Shown here: piece after piece, positions 48,642-60,094 of the stretch
How the letters are laid out: each line of letters starts with the position of its first letter
Numbering within the stretch: the stretch's first letter is position 1
Source of the DNA: Homarus americanus
Lineage: Eukaryota > Arthropoda > Malacostraca > Decapoda > Nephropidae
DNA: 64,000 bases
Direction: 5' to 3'
Assembly: GCF_018991925.1 (NCBI RefSeq)
Contig: NW_024735503.1
Span: 4,056,839-4,120,838, forward strand
Notes under the pieces: model-generated
The model's input: the letters and a program-made list of their open reading frames with translations, nothing else
Told to the model about the DNA's origin: nothing
Databases searched by the model: none
Position numbers and translations under genes: made by a program

Positions 48642-48988
48642 GACTTTGACAGAGTGCTAACCTCTATTCCCAGAGAAGATAAGGTTGTGCTCCTTGATGA
48701 CTTCAATGCCAGAGTAGGTAGAGATGCTGACATTTGGCAGGGAGTCATAGGGAGAAATGGACTAGGCAAGTGCGATCCCAACGGCCTACTCCTCAGCAAG
48801 TGTGCTGCACACAACTTCTCTATCACCAATGCCTTGTTTAGGATGGCCGACAAGTTCAAGGGTTCATGGCAACACCCACGATCCAAACACTGGCATTTCA
48901 TTGAGCAATGCGTGGCTCAGACCACTGTGATACAGATCATAGGCTCGTCAGAGCCAAGCTCTCACTTCATGTCGCCCCAAAACTGTGA
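48642..48988 (+). pseudogene. LINE-A endonuclease, C-terminal part
   Basis: After the insertion the frame holds LTSIPREDKVVLLDDFNARV (the family's GDFN box read as DDFN at 48696-48707), GKCDPNGLLLSKCAAHNFSI and HPRSKHWHFI. A frameshift then leads to TDHRLVRAKLSLHVAPK (from 48932), containing the conserved Asp-His pair of APE endonucleases. A TGA at 48986-48988 ends this frame. The metal-binding and catalytic positions are recognisable, but the reading frame is not continuous. Confidence 0.87.
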
Positions 48989-49559
48989 AGGCAGCAACCC
49001 TCTAGAAGAGGTTTTAACACTAAGCGTCTGGAAGATCTAGCGGTAGCACATGATTTCGGAGAGCAGCTCGAACGTGAGATGATAAACAACCCAACAACAA
49101 ACAACCCAATTGCCGAATGGAGTATTCTCGAAACTGTCATGACAAAAACCTGCAGAGCCCTCGGCCAGGTGGAAAGAATACACCAGGACTGGTTTGATGA
49201 GAATTACAGGAAATCAATGTACTCGTCGATGATAAACGTGCTGCCTTAATTGACTGGCAGAACAACCCTCAGTCTAGGACCAAAGCTGATACCTTCCGCA
49301 GAAGGAAAGCGGCGGCCCAGCGCGAACTTCACAAACTAAAGAACGATTGGTTTAAAAATAAAGCATGTGAAATGCAAAACTTGCAGATCAACACAAGATC
49401 AGCGAATTTCTCAACACCACTAAAACATTTTATGGGCCAATCACTCATGGCACAGCCCCCCTCCTCTCATCTGACGGTAACTCCCTAATTAAAGACGAAG
49501 AAGGCATCCATCAGCGCTGGAAAGAGCACTACCATTCGCTGCTCAAATGAATCACCGAT
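48989..49559 (+). pseudogene. LINE-A linker between endonuclease and RT
   Basis: Frame-shifted coding remnants: RGFNTKRLEDLAVAHDFGEQ, then DWFDENYRKS, DKRAALIDWQNNPQSRTKAD and AAAQRELHKLKNDWFKNKAC. These match the basic, helical linker expected between the two enzymes of this LINE type. At least three frame changes occur, and the frame closes shortly before the RT domain. Confidence 0.75.
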
Positions 49560-49875
49560 GTGGATATCCTGACTACCCAGCAGGTCCCTCAGCATCCAGA
49601 GCTGACCCATCTCAACTATCCTCCATCCCTGGATGAGGTAACTACTGCCATCAAACGGATGAAAAATAACAAAGCCTCAGGACCTGATGGAATTCCAACC
49701 GAGGTATATAAAGCAGGAGGACCTCTTACTAGCCGTCTCCACTCTCTCCTAGAGAGTATATGGGAAAAGGAGGAAATCCCCCTCCATTGTCAATATTTAT
49801 AAAACAAGGAGACCAGTCAGACTGTGGCAACTACCGCGGGATCTCGCTGCTGTCTGTAGCTGGCAAGAATATCCC
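49560..49875 (+). pseudogene. LINE-A reverse transcriptase, fingers (N-terminal)
   Basis: The frame 49560-49802 contains YPPSLDEVTTAIKRMKNNKA followed by SGPDGIPTEVYKAGG, the conserved entry block of LINE reverse transcriptases. One frameshift near 49800 leads to GDQSDCGNYRGISLLSVAGK, and a second near 49873 leads into the long downstream frame. Confidence 0.88.
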
Positions 49876-51252
49876 CAGGTCCTCCTAAACAAACTACTAC
49901 CTGAGGCGAAAAACTTCCTCCCAGAATCTCAATGTGGCTTTAGACGATCACGCGGCACCATTGAAATGATCTTTGCTGTGCACCAGATACAGGAAAAGTG
50001 CAGAGAGCAGCGTCGTGACCTGTACATGGCATTTATCGACCTAACCAAGGCCTTCGACTCGGTCAACAGGGAAGCCCTCTGGCGGTCCCTCAGCCGGTTT
50101 GGCTGTTCACCAAAATTAATTGCCATTGTGAGGCAACTCCACGACGGCATGAACGGCAGTGTCCTGCACAATGGCACCCAGTCTGAGTTCTTCCCCATCC
50201 AAACGGGGGTAAAACAAGGATGTGTACTGGCACCAACTCTCTTTTCCATTTTCTTAGCTGCCTTCCTTACTCGTGCTAGAGCCAATTTATCCAGCGGGGT
50301 GGACATAGAGTACTGGATGAAGGATCTTTTCAAAATAAGACGACTCCAGGCAGGAAAAAAGGTGTCGGCAGCTTCCATTACTGAACTTCAGTATGCAGAC
50401 GACCTCACCCCTTGTCACACTGAACCCGACCTAAAGCAGATCCTGAACACCTATGCAGATGCGTATGCACACTTCAGCCTTGAAGTGAATGTGCTTAAGA
50501 CTCAGATTCTCTTTCAACTCGCCCCTAGTTCAGCCACACCTCCACCATCCATCCAATTTAATGGTACTACCCTCTCTAATGTTATCCACTTTCAGTATCT
50601 CGGTTCCCACCTGTCCACCACCGCGGACATCGATGAAGAGATTCAGCATTGGATCAGATGTGCATCTGAAGCCTTTGGCAGACTCCGTACCCGTGTCTTC
50701 AACTGTAGGGAGCTGAAATTATCTACAAAGTTACACATATATCGAGCAGTGGTCCTCCCTACCCTGCTATATGGCAGTGAGACATGGGTTAAATACAGGA
50801 GGCATCTCAAGGCACTTGAAAACTTTCACCAGCGTAGTTTATGATCCATCTCTCGAGTTCCCTGGGTAGACAAGAGAACAAATGCCAGTATTCTTGCTGA
50901 CACCAACTGTAGGAGCATCGAGGCTACCATTATCCATGAACAACTACGTTGGACTTGCTATATTACCCGCTTGGACGACAGTAGAGTGCCAAAGCAGCTA
51001 CTTTACAGTCACCTAACGAATAGTAAACGTAACGCTGGCGGTCAACTAAAAAGGTATAAGGATAGTCTTAAGACAAACCTGAAAAAGTGCCAAATCGATC
51101 CCCTCACCTGGGAGACGATCACTCCAGACCGTAACGTTTGGAGGATCACCATAAGAGAAGGTGTCAATACCTTCGAATTTACCCGACTGCAAACCGAGGC
51201 AGACAAACGCCATCGCCGAAAAGACGCTGCCGCCGCCCTCCCTCCGCACTAG
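49876..51252 (+). pseudogene. LINE-A reverse transcriptase palm, thumb and C-terminal domain
   Basis: This single frame is interrupted only by a TGA at 50842-50844. It runs from LPESQCGFRRSRGTIEM through the first catalytic Asp in MAFIDLTKAFDSVNRE (GAC 50038-50040), GVKQGCVLAPTLFSIF and the intact YADD box (50392-50403), to HFQYLGSHLSTTADIDEEIQ and LPTLLYGSETW. After the stop the same frame continues with DDSRVPKQLLYSHLTNSKRN and LKKCQIDPLTWETI to TAG 51250. The stop replaces an Arg that the family usually has after HQRSL, consistent with CGA to TGA decay. All RT catalytic residues are present, which is unusual among the broken elements here. Confidence 0.92.
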
Positions 51253-51263
51253 ATGTAGCCCTC

Positions 51264-51336
51264 CACATGTGCAACATCTGTGAATGACCCTGCCGGTCCC
51301 GTATCGGCCTCTTCAGTCACCTTAAAACTCACCAAC
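51264..51336 (+). pseudogene. LINE-A C-terminal zinc-finger remnant
   Basis: One base out of frame with the RT, the sequence encodes HMCNIC, a TGA, then PCRSRIGLFSHLKTH. The spacing of Cys-x2-Cys and His-x3-His and the SRIGLFSH core match the C2H2-like finger that ends this LINE type, presumed to bind nucleic acid. The internal TGA and the upstream TAG make it untranslatable here. Confidence 0.72.
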
Positions 51337-51413
51337 CTAGGTGACATCCTTCATAACTCATATCATTGTATCATGGCTGGATGATCGTCATACTCGATTC
51401 CGAGTGATAGCAT

Positions 51414-51450
51414 AGTAGTAGTAGTAGTAGTGGTGGTAGTAGTAGTAGTA
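51414..51450 (+). repeat. (TAG)n tail of LINE-A
   Basis: TAG trinucleotides with one TGG interruption end the element, as expected for LINEs that terminate in a microsatellite rather than poly-A. Confidence 0.9.
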
Positions 51451-51559
51451 GATAGAATAGCTACTTATGTATTAGGATATTTAATATTAAGGTAATAAAA
51501 TGGCGGCGAAGGTGTGGCTGTTGGGAGGTTGGAGGCCACGTTAAACAAAAAAGTAGTAG
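51451..51559. other. Low-copy spacer
   Basis: About 110 bp between LINE-A and the next (GT)n. No gene signal. Confidence 0.5.
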
Positions 51560-51565
51560 AAATAG

Positions 51566-51616
<51 letters not shown>
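51560..51616. repeat. (GT)n microsatellite
   Basis: About 24 GT units. Sequence at 51617-51768 is low-copy without features. Confidence 0.97.
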
Positions 51617-51619
<3 letters not shown>

Positions 51620-51766
51620 CTACCTCCTCCCTATTAAGAGTTCCCACAGTGCACTGCGTCTCGTGTTGGTTTGCTTCCATGCGTGACGTCATCGTGAAGA
51701 GAGGATGGGATGGAGGAAACTGCAGAGATATAATGATGTGAAAGAAAAAAGTAAATGGAATGAAGA

Positions 51767-51768
<2 letters not shown>

Positions 51769-51799
<31 letters not shown>

Positions 51800-51860
51800 T
51801 AGACAGACAGACAGACAGACAGAGAAAGAGAGAAGAAAGAGAGAGAGAGGGGAGAGGAAA
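51769..51860. repeat. (GACA)n then (GA)n repeat
   Basis: About 12 GACA tetramers with one GATA, then AGAGAGAAGAAAGAGAGAG. Confidence 0.95.
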
Positions 51861-51999
51861 GAAGACAAACAAGAGTAAGAAAAAGAAAATGAGAGATAAA
51901 TAAAGAGATGAGGAGGTGCAAGAAGGAGGAGAGAAACGCTACCCAGAAATCCATTTTAGACGGAGGGTTAGGGCGATAAATAATCCCAGGGAGGATATA

Positions 52000-52400
52000 G
52001 GGTAGATGAGAGGGAGGGGGAGAGGAGTGGATGGGAGGAGAGGAAGGTTAAGCAGGATTCTTTACAGGGAATTTTTTCGGTCGGAAATTCGTTTACGAAG
52101 TGGAGTGTTGAGGGGGGAGGGACAGAAGAGGGAGTGGAGGGAAGGTAGGGGATGGAGTGGAAGAAGGGGAGCGGGTGAAGGAGGGAGGGAGTGGGTGAAG
52201 GAGGAAGGGAGTGGAGGGAGGATGGGTGAAGGAGGAAGGGAGTGGAGGGAACGAGTCGAGGGTGAGAGGGAGTGGAAGGAGTGAATGAGTGTTGGGAGGA
52301 GGAGAGAGAGAGAGAGAGAGGAAGTGAGTCAGTGAGGAGAGAAAGAAGAGGAATGGAAGAATGGAAGGAAGGCAGAAGGAAGGAAGGGAGGTGCTCAATA
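52000..52400. repeat. Purine-rich GGAGGGAGTGGGTGAAGGAG repeat
   Basis: Irregular G/A-rich units of about 20-30 bp with a short ordinary stretch at 52045-52110 and a (GA)n at about 52303-52320. Confidence 0.85.
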
Positions 52401-52494
52401 GATGTTTACTATTAGAGTTGAATATGAATCAGATGATCAAGACAATAGAGGAGAAACAAACACACAATGATAACAAGAACAAGACTCTCATAAG

Positions 52495-52818
52495 CCACCC
52501 GACCCACACACACACCCTCCCCACACAAGTCCATAGTCCCACAAACACACACACACCCTCCCCACACACGTCCATAGCCCCACACACACACACACACCCC
52601 TCCCCACACGACATAGTCCACACATGCATAGCCCCACACACACACACACACACACCCCCCCACACAAGTCCATAGCCACACACACACACACACACACACA
52701 CACGTCCATAGCCACACACACACTCCCCACACACACACACACCCTCCCCACACAAGTCCATAGCCCCACACACACACACCCTCCCCCACACACGTCCATA
52801 GCCACCCACACCCACCCA

Positions 52819-52855
<37 letters not shown>

Positions 52856-52923
52856 GCCCATACACGTCCATAGCCCCCACACACACACACACACACACCC
52901 CCATACCACACACACACACACAC

Positions 52924-52971
<48 letters not shown>

Positions 52972-53169
52972 CCCCACACGTCCATAACCACACACACACG
53001 TCCATAACCCCACACACGCACCCTCCCCACACGTCCATAGCCCCCACACACACACCCTCCCCACACACGTCCATAGCCCCAAACACACACACACACCCTC
53101 CCCACACGTCCATAGCCCCACACACGTCCATAGCCCCACACACACACTCTCCCCACACAAGTCCATAGC

Positions 53170-53200
<31 letters not shown>

Positions 53201-53259
53201 CCACACACGTCCATAGCCCCACACACACACACACACCCCTCCCCACACACGTCCATAGC

Positions 53260-53296
<37 letters not shown>

Positions 53297-53415
53297 CCCC
53301 CCCCACACACACGCACAACCCTCCCCACACAGTCCATAACCCCACACACACACACACCCTCCCCACACACGTCCATAGCCCCACACACACACACCCTCCC
53401 CATACACGTCCATAG

Positions 53416-53471
<56 letters not shown>

Positions 53472-54970
53472 CCTCCAACACACGTCCATAGCCCCACACA
53501 CACACACCCCCATACACGTCCATAGCCCCACACACACACACACACACCCCACACGTCCATAGCCCCACACACACACACACCTCCCCATACACGTCGATAA
53601 CCACACACACACACACGTCCATAACCCCACACACACACACCCTCCCCCATACGTCCATAGCCCCCCACACACACACACACCCTCCCCATACAACCATAGC
53701 CACACACACACGTCCATATCCCCACACACACCACAGTCATAGCCCAACACACACACCCTCCCCCATACAGTCCATAGCCACACACACACACGTCCATACC
53801 CACACACACACCCTCCCCCATACACGTCCATAGCCCCACACACACACACCCTCCCCCACACACACACGTCCATAGCCCCACACACACACACACACACACC
53901 CCCACAACGTCCATAGCCCCACACACACACACACACACACACACCCTCCCCATACAGTCCATAGCCCCACACACACACACACACCTCCCCATACACACGT
54001 CTATAGCCCACACACACACACACACACACCTCCCCATACACGTCCATAGCCCCACACACACACACACACCCTCCCCAACACGTCCATAGCACCACACACA
54101 CACAACCCCTCCCCACACACGTCCATAGCCACACACACACACACACACACACACGTCCATAGCCCCCCACACACACACACACCCTCCCAACACACGTCCA
54201 TAGACACACACACACACACACACCTTCCCCATACACGTCCATAGCCCCACACACACACACACACACCCTCCCCCATACACGTCCACAGCCCCACACACAC
54301 ACACACACACACACCCTTCCCCCATACACGTCCATAGCCACACACACACACACACACCCCCCATACACGTCCATAGTCCCACACACACACACACACACCC
54401 TCCCTATACACGTCCATAGCCACACACACACCCACCCACACACACACCCTCCCCATACACGTCCACAGCCCCACACACACACACACCTTCCCCCATACAC
54501 GTCCATATCCCCACACACAGACACACACACCCTCCCCATACACGTCCATAGTCCCACACACACACACACACACACACACCCTCCCCACACACGTCCATAG
54601 CCCCACACACACACACACACACCCCCCCCCCATACACGTCCATAGCCACACACACACACACACACGTCCATAGCCCCACACACACACACACCCTCCCCAC
54701 ACACGTCCATAGCCACACACACACACACACCCTCCCATATACACGTCCATAGCCCCCACACACACACCCCCCATACACGTCCATAGCCACACACACACAC
54801 ACACACACCTCCCCAACACGTCCATAGCCCCCACACACACACACACCCTCCCTCATACACGTCCATAGCCACACACACACACACACACCCTCCCCCATAC
54901 ACGTCCATAGCCCCCCCCCCCACACACACACCCTCCCCCATACACGTCCATAGCCACACACCACACACAC
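52495..54970. repeat. CA-rich minisatellite ACGTCCATAGCC, left part
   Basis: Units of about 35-55 bp: (CA)n, CCCTCCCCATACACGTCCAT, then AGCCC. The CA run length varies widely while the CCATACACGTCCATAG core is constant. Minus-strand frames of up to 866 codons (Cys/Val/Gly/Trp) are repeat translations. Confidence 0.97.
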
Positions 54971-55497
54971 TTGTCAACCGTCGGAGAGGCCAAGCAAGAG
55001 GGCATGCAGATATTCTCTCCCTTCCTACTCCACATATCAAGAAGCGCTCAACACACTGACCCTTTCGACTCTCACTGACCATCACCACGACCTCATCTGC
55101 AAATTTGAGAAGCTTCTACACCATCCTCGACACCGGCTCCTACTACCACCTGAGATCCCTAGCCCGGAATTGCTGTTCGACACCACAACCGCATCCATCC
55201 CATACGTGCACGAACTGATCGCTATAAGAACAGCCCAGTCCCAACCATTGTAAAAATTATCAATAAAACCAGTGTATTCACTCCCAGTAAATCCTGCTTT
55301 AATTGTCACTATGTTGAAATGAACTGTAGTTTGAGCTTTTCCCATCTAGTTATTATATATCTTATTTGTATCACTTATGTTACTTGTATATTATTTGTAA
55401 TTCGAACCCATTCCCCAAATATGTAACTGTATATTTTCAGCCTTCATGCTCTTTCAATAAACCGTAAATTATTACTATTATTATTATTATTTTTTTA
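54971..55497 (+). mobile_element. LINE-B copy B: 3' end inserted in the CA minisatellite
   Basis: Sense orientation on plus. Frames encode [20 protein letters not shown], then [20 protein letters not shown], and after a frameshift IHPIRARTDRYKNSPVPTIV, the C-terminus of the same LINE as 41651-42705. The 3' UTR (55255-55460) aligns with copy A at roughly four bases in five and ends CAATAAACCGTAAA plus (TTA)n. The array continues on both sides with the same unit, showing that a 5'-truncated LINE inserted into, or was captured by, the minisatellite. No target duplication is visible because of the repetitive flank. Confidence 0.88.
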
Positions 55498-55647
55498 CCG
55501 TCCATAGCCCCACACTCCCCATACACGTCCATAGCCCACACACACACACACACACCTCCCCCACACGTCCATAGCCCCCCCACACACACCCTCCCCATAC
55601 ACGTCCATAGCCCCACACACAAACACCCTCCCCACACACGTCCATAG

Positions 55648-55713
<66 letters not shown>

Positions 55714-55775
55714 CCTCCCCACACACGTCCATAGCCACACACACACACACCCACAGACCCCCCTACCCCAACACA
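55498..55775. repeat. CA-rich minisatellite, right part
   Basis: Same CGTCCATAGCC unit as 52495-54970, resuming immediately after the LINE-B tail. Confidence 0.95.
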
Positions 55776-56105
55776 CACACACACACCACACTGTCCACCC
55801 ACTGAGTCCGACATAACACTCAACTCTCCTCCTCACCTCCGGTATATTGTAAAGGCAGGTACCCCTTCACAGCTGGGTGGACCATGGGTGACCCCGGGCA
55901 AGAACCAGCGATCTCTCAACAACAATGTATTACTACACTGGGTATCTCTATTGGGCCCCGGACTTATTGACACTTTGAGCTCCGAACAGTCCTATATATT
56001 TTTTTTATTAAACATCATAATTAACTTAATCTGATCATACAACAACAAACATGTTTTTCTACATCTATTTCTATCATTCTATTTATAAACATTCATAAAC
56101 CAACA
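55776..56105. other. Low-copy spacer
   Basis: Ordinary then AT-rich sequence. No gene recognised. Confidence 0.5.
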
Positions 56106-56222
56106 GCACATTTCACATAAACCAAACCAAATCAAACCAAACCAAACCTAACCTAACCTAACCAAACCAAACCAAACCTAACCAAAACCAAACCAAACCC
56201 AAAACCAAACCTAATCTAACCA
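56106..56222. repeat. (AAACC)n/(CCTAA) mixed repeat
   Basis: AACCAAACC pentamer-like units interspersed with CCTAACCTAACC, probably a degenerate telomere-type repeat. Confidence 0.8.
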
Positions 56223-56574
56223 TTCTTGTTTTTCCAGGACTCGTGCAACTCCACTTTAACCTCAGAGCTCGGGGTCGTGTGGGGTGGTGGGGGAGAGGTC
56301 ACAAGGGGTCACTGCAATAGAGTTTTCTTTCTGGGCTATACTTAACCTTTAACGTTATTCTAGCGGGTTAAGTCATCCGTAATAAGCATAATCTCTCTTC
56401 TTACAATACACTCCATCTCCACCATCACACCTCTTTACAATCACACACCTCCTCCTCCACCATCACACCTCCTCCTCCACCTACACCATCACACCTCCTC
56501 CTCCACCTCCACCATCACACCTCTTAACTTTTAACTCTCGCTGTAATTGTTTTGGTTGAGAGACTGATACCGAG
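56223..56574. other. Spacer with short CTCCACCATCACACCTCCTC repeat
   Basis: Ordinary sequence to about 56405, then about five units of CACACCTCCTCCTCCACCAT type (56408-56522). Confidence 0.65.
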
Positions 56575-57060
56575 GAACCTGACCTGGGAGGGACTGACCT
56601 GGGGATGCGGGAAATGACCTAGGGGAAATGATCTGGGAATGGGGAACTGACCTAGGGGAAATGATCTGGGGGAAATGACCTAGGGAAATGACCTGGGGAT
56701 GGGGGAAATGACCTGGGGGATGGGGGAAATGACCTGGGGTTGGGGGAATGGCCTGGGATGGGGGAAATGATCTGGGGATGGGGGAAATGATCTGGGGATG
56801 GGGAAATGACCTGGGGGTTGGGGAAATGACCTGGGGATGGGGAATGACCTAGGGATGGGGGAACTGACCTGGGGATAGGGGAAATGACCTGGGGATGGGG
56901 AAATGATCTGGGGATGGGGAAATGACCTGGGGGATGGGAAATGACCTGGGGAGGGGAACTGACCTGTGGGACCTGACCTGGGGATGGGGAACTGACTCGG
57001 GGGATGGGGAAATGACCTAGAGGAAATGACCTGGGGACCTGACCTGGGGACCTGAACTGA
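56575..57060. repeat. About 20-bp minisatellite GGGGAAATGACCTGGGGATG
   Basis: About 24 units with TGACCT/TGATCT alternation. TGACCT is the reverse of the nuclear-receptor half-site AGGTCA. Confidence 0.95.
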
Positions 57061-57111
57061 TGTCACCTACTTCCTGACCCATCTTTTCTTCCTGAGAGGC
57101 ATCATGCGACC

Positions 57112-57505
57112 CTGCACTCCAAGAGAGTGACCTGGGGGCTCTAACTGGCTGAGAGTAACCCGGGCCTTAACTGGCGAGACCTGGGGGCCCTTAACTGACT
57201 GAGAGTGACCTGGGGCCCTTAACTAGCTGAGAGTACCTGGGCCTTAACTGGCTGAGTGACCTGGGGGCCCTTAACTAGCTGAGGACCTGGGGTCCCTTAA
57301 CTGAGTGACCTGGGGGCCCTTAACTAGCTGAGTGACCTAGGGCCCTTAACTGGCTGAGAGTGACCTGGGGGCCCTAACTTTCTAAGAGTGACCTGGGGGC
57401 CCTAACTTAAGAGTGACCTGGGGGCCTTAACTAGCTGAGTCACCTTGGAATATCAATTGGCTGAGTGACCCGGGGCCCTTAACTAGCTGAGAGTGACCTG
57501 GACTT
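57112..57505. repeat. 27-bp minisatellite GAGTGACCTGGGGGCCCTTA
   Basis: The unit is GAGTGACCTGGGGGCCCTTA plus ACTAGCT, about 14 copies. It shares the TGACCTGGGG core with the preceding array although the remainder of the unit differs. Confidence 0.94.
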
Positions 57506-58165
57506 AAACAAGGAACCTTACCTTAATGAGGGCCTGTTTCCCCACCTTGACCCCAAAAAAATAAACAATCTGGGCCCTTAAAATAGAGGAATATTTTTAA
57601 CTCTGGATAGCTAGTTAGCTTGTGGGGCCCTTACTGTATGTGTGAGCCCCTATGGTGAGGGCCCCTCACTCCCCATCCTCTCACATCTGGCCAGGAGGAG
57701 CCTCGACGGGGTCCCGCTGAAGATAAACTCGTAAGAGGATTAGAAACACCGAGAAAATTACCACGCCGATTCTCACAGGACTCTCTCTCTCTCTCTCTCT
57801 CTCCTCTCATACCGTTAGCTATTCTTATAAACTCAAACTAATACTTTGAACTTATCACCTATATAACCCTGTACGTGTAAGAGTAGATAATTTATGTTAC
57901 TTTAGGTTAGGTCGGTGAATGCATAATTACATTGAACACAGTAAAGATGATTATAGCAGCAACAATGTCTCACGCCCGCTGCTGGTAATTACTGTCATCA
58001 TCTCCTTCAGTAAATGGCACCATTACCCCACTGATCCCCTTCAGTAGCTACCTGTGGTCTGATCCTTACTCTAATATAATTAATTTTCTCAGGTTGGTCT
58101 CCTAAGCCTCCAAGGTGTTGCTCCTACATCCTCGAGTATTAGTATCAGTGATCTCTGCCGGCTGG
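57506..58165. other. Low-copy spacer
   Basis: About 660 bp of ordinary DNA with a (CT)n at 57782-57803 and a single TTAGGTTAGG at about 57902. No gene recognised. Confidence 0.5.
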
Positions 58166-59212
58166 AGGACAGACCCTAACCCAACCTAACCTAACCTAAC
58201 CTAACATAATTTATCCTACCTAACCCAATCTAACCTAATCTAACCTACCCTAGCCTAACCTAACCCAATCTAACCTAACCCAACCTAACCTAACCTAACC
58301 TAACCTAACCTACCCTAGCCCAACCTAACCACCCTAACCCAACCAACCTAACCTAACCTACCCCAACCCAACCCAACCTAACCTAACCCAACTCCAACCC
58401 AACCTAACCCAACCCAACCAACCCAACCCAACATATAACTATCCCACCTAACCCAATCTAACCTAATCTAACCCACCCTAGCCCAACCTAACCCAACCTA
58501 ACCCAACCTAACCTAACCCAACCTAACCCAACCTAACCCAATCCCACCCACTCCTAACCTAACCTTGCCCTAATCCCAACCTACCCTAACCCAACCTTAA
58601 CCCAACCTGCCCAATCCCACTCCCAACCTAACCTTAACCCACCCCAACCTAACCTAACCTTGCCCTAACTCCACCTAACCTACCCTAACCCATCCCACTT
58701 ACCCCACTTAACCCAACCCTACCCTAACCCAACCCATTCTAACTCACCTAACCTAACCCAACCTAGCCTACCCTAACCTAACCCAGTCCAACCTAACCCA
58801 ATTCCTAACCTAACCCAACCCCTAACCTAACCTAACCTACCCCTAACCTAACCCAATCTCTAACCTAACCTAACCTACCCTACCCTAACCTAACCCACTC
58901 AATCCCTAACCTAACCTAACTTAGCCTAACCTAACTCCACCCCAACTCCACCCTAACCCAACCTAACCCAACCCAGCCTAACCTAACCCACCCCAACCCA
59001 ACCTACCCCTAACCCAACCTAACCCAACTAACCTAACCTGAACCCACCCTAACCTATCCTAACCCAACCTACCCCAACCCAACCCAACCTATTCCCAACT
59101 CAACCCAACCTAACCCAACCTAGCCTACCCAACCAACTTCAACCTAACCCACTAACCTCCAATCCTAACCTAACCTAACCTAACCTTTACCTAACCTAAT
59201 CTAACACACCCT
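58166..59212 (-). repeat. Long degenerate (CCTAA)n telomere-like repeat
   Basis: About 1 kb built almost entirely of CCTAACCTAACCCAACC pentamers and variants (CCCAA, CTAAT, CCTAC). The G-rich strand is minus. The degree of decay indicates an interstitial, old array. Confidence 0.93.
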
Positions 59213-59399
59213 TTTGCCTCCCTTCCCCACTCTTCCCTCTCTCCTCCTACCCTCACACCTCTTTCCCTACTCCTTCCTTTTCACCTCCTCTCCCACCGTA
59301 TCTTCTCTCAATTATGAGAATTCTTTAGTGACCTTCAGATCGTCTTGTACCATCACAGTAATTATATCCCCCGGCTCCTACCACACGGTGGAGGATGTG
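59213..59399. other. CT-rich then low-copy spacer
   Basis: No gene recognised. Confidence 0.5.
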
Positions 59400-59605
59400 T
59401 TCTTCTATCGTCTACCAGTTATCGTCTACCACCTACCAGTTATCGTCTACCAGCTACTGTCTACCACCTACCACTTATCGTCGACCAGCTATCGTCTACC
59501 ACCTACCAGTTATCGTCTACCAGCTACTGTCTACCACCTACCAGTTATCGTCTACCAGCTACTGTCTACCACCTACCAGTTATCGTCTACCAGCTACTGT
59601 TCACC
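59400..59605. repeat. 35-bp minisatellite TACCAGTTATCGTCTACCAG
   Basis: Alternating TACCAGTTATCGTC and TACCAGCTACTGTC half-units with TACCACC links. About six copies. The frames (Tyr/Leu/Pro/Ser) are repeat translations. Confidence 0.94.
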
Positions 59606-60094
59606 AGCTGATGTTACTTTACCTAACCTAACCTAACCCAACCCCAGGTGTAACATTAGGTCTTCATCCTCGGGTAAAATAAGCTGGGGTCTAATCTTCA
59701 GCTGATCCATTGGTACATATTTCTCCCCGAGTTCGAGGAACCAGAAGAATAACACAGATGACAGACCTGCAAGGCACTGAAGCCACAGCACCGACCACTG
59801 CTGCGGGCGACCACTGCTGCGGGCGACCACTGCTATCAACAACACACACTCCTACGAACAACCACCACTACGACCAACCACTACTACTGCTGGTGTTCTT
59901 ATTGTCCTCGCTGGTGTTGATGTTACTTAAATCAGCCTGGTGAGGTTGTTATTCCCCCGTTTCTCCAGCTGCCGTCGACGCCCCAGACCTGATAATGCCT
60001 GGCTGAAGATGATCAATTAAGCAGATGTAGTTAGACGCCTCACATTAATAATTCAGTCGCACTTGGATCTGGGGCTTCAGGTGATGATGGATGC
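59606..60094. other. Low-copy spacer
   Basis: Includes CCTAACCTAACCTAACCC (about 59622) and a triplicated ACCACTGCTGCGGGCG (59797-59834). A 77-codon plus-strand frame shows no domain. No gene called. Confidence 0.45.

Larger units (their letters stand above)
46830..51450 (+). mobile_element. LINE-A: nearly full-length EN-RT non-LTR retrotransposon, inactive
   Basis: A 4.6-kb element whose domain order is 5' region without a recognisable ORF1 (46830-47887), APE-type endonuclease (47888-48988), linker (about 49000-49550), reverse transcriptase (about 49560-50844 and continuing), C-terminal domain to 51252, a C2H2-like zinc finger (51264-51336) and a (TAG)n tail (51414-51450). Such elements copy themselves by target-primed reverse transcription: the endonuclease nicks DNA and RT extends from the nick. 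The family is the one often labelled 'craniofacial development protein 2-like' or 'jockey-like' in invertebrate annotations; the clade is not assigned here. Damage includes premature stops at 48035, 48986 and 50842, several frameshifts and a nested 363-bp insertion. The long low-damage RT frame suggests relatively recent decay or consensus error. No target-site duplication is visible around the element. Confidence 0.93.

Noticed and set aside
52412..55088. Minus-strand frames of 432-866 codons, Cys/Val/Gly/Trp-rich, superficially like cysteine-rich proteins
   Set aside because: They translate the CA-rich CGTCCATAGCC minisatellite in different frames and run into the LINE-B insertion.
59710..59943. 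77-codon frame with Thr/His and a hydrophobic C-terminus, possibly a small membrane protein
   Set aside because: Contains the triplicated ACCACTGCTGCGGGCG repeat, has no homologous motif, and another frame on minus is open over part of it.
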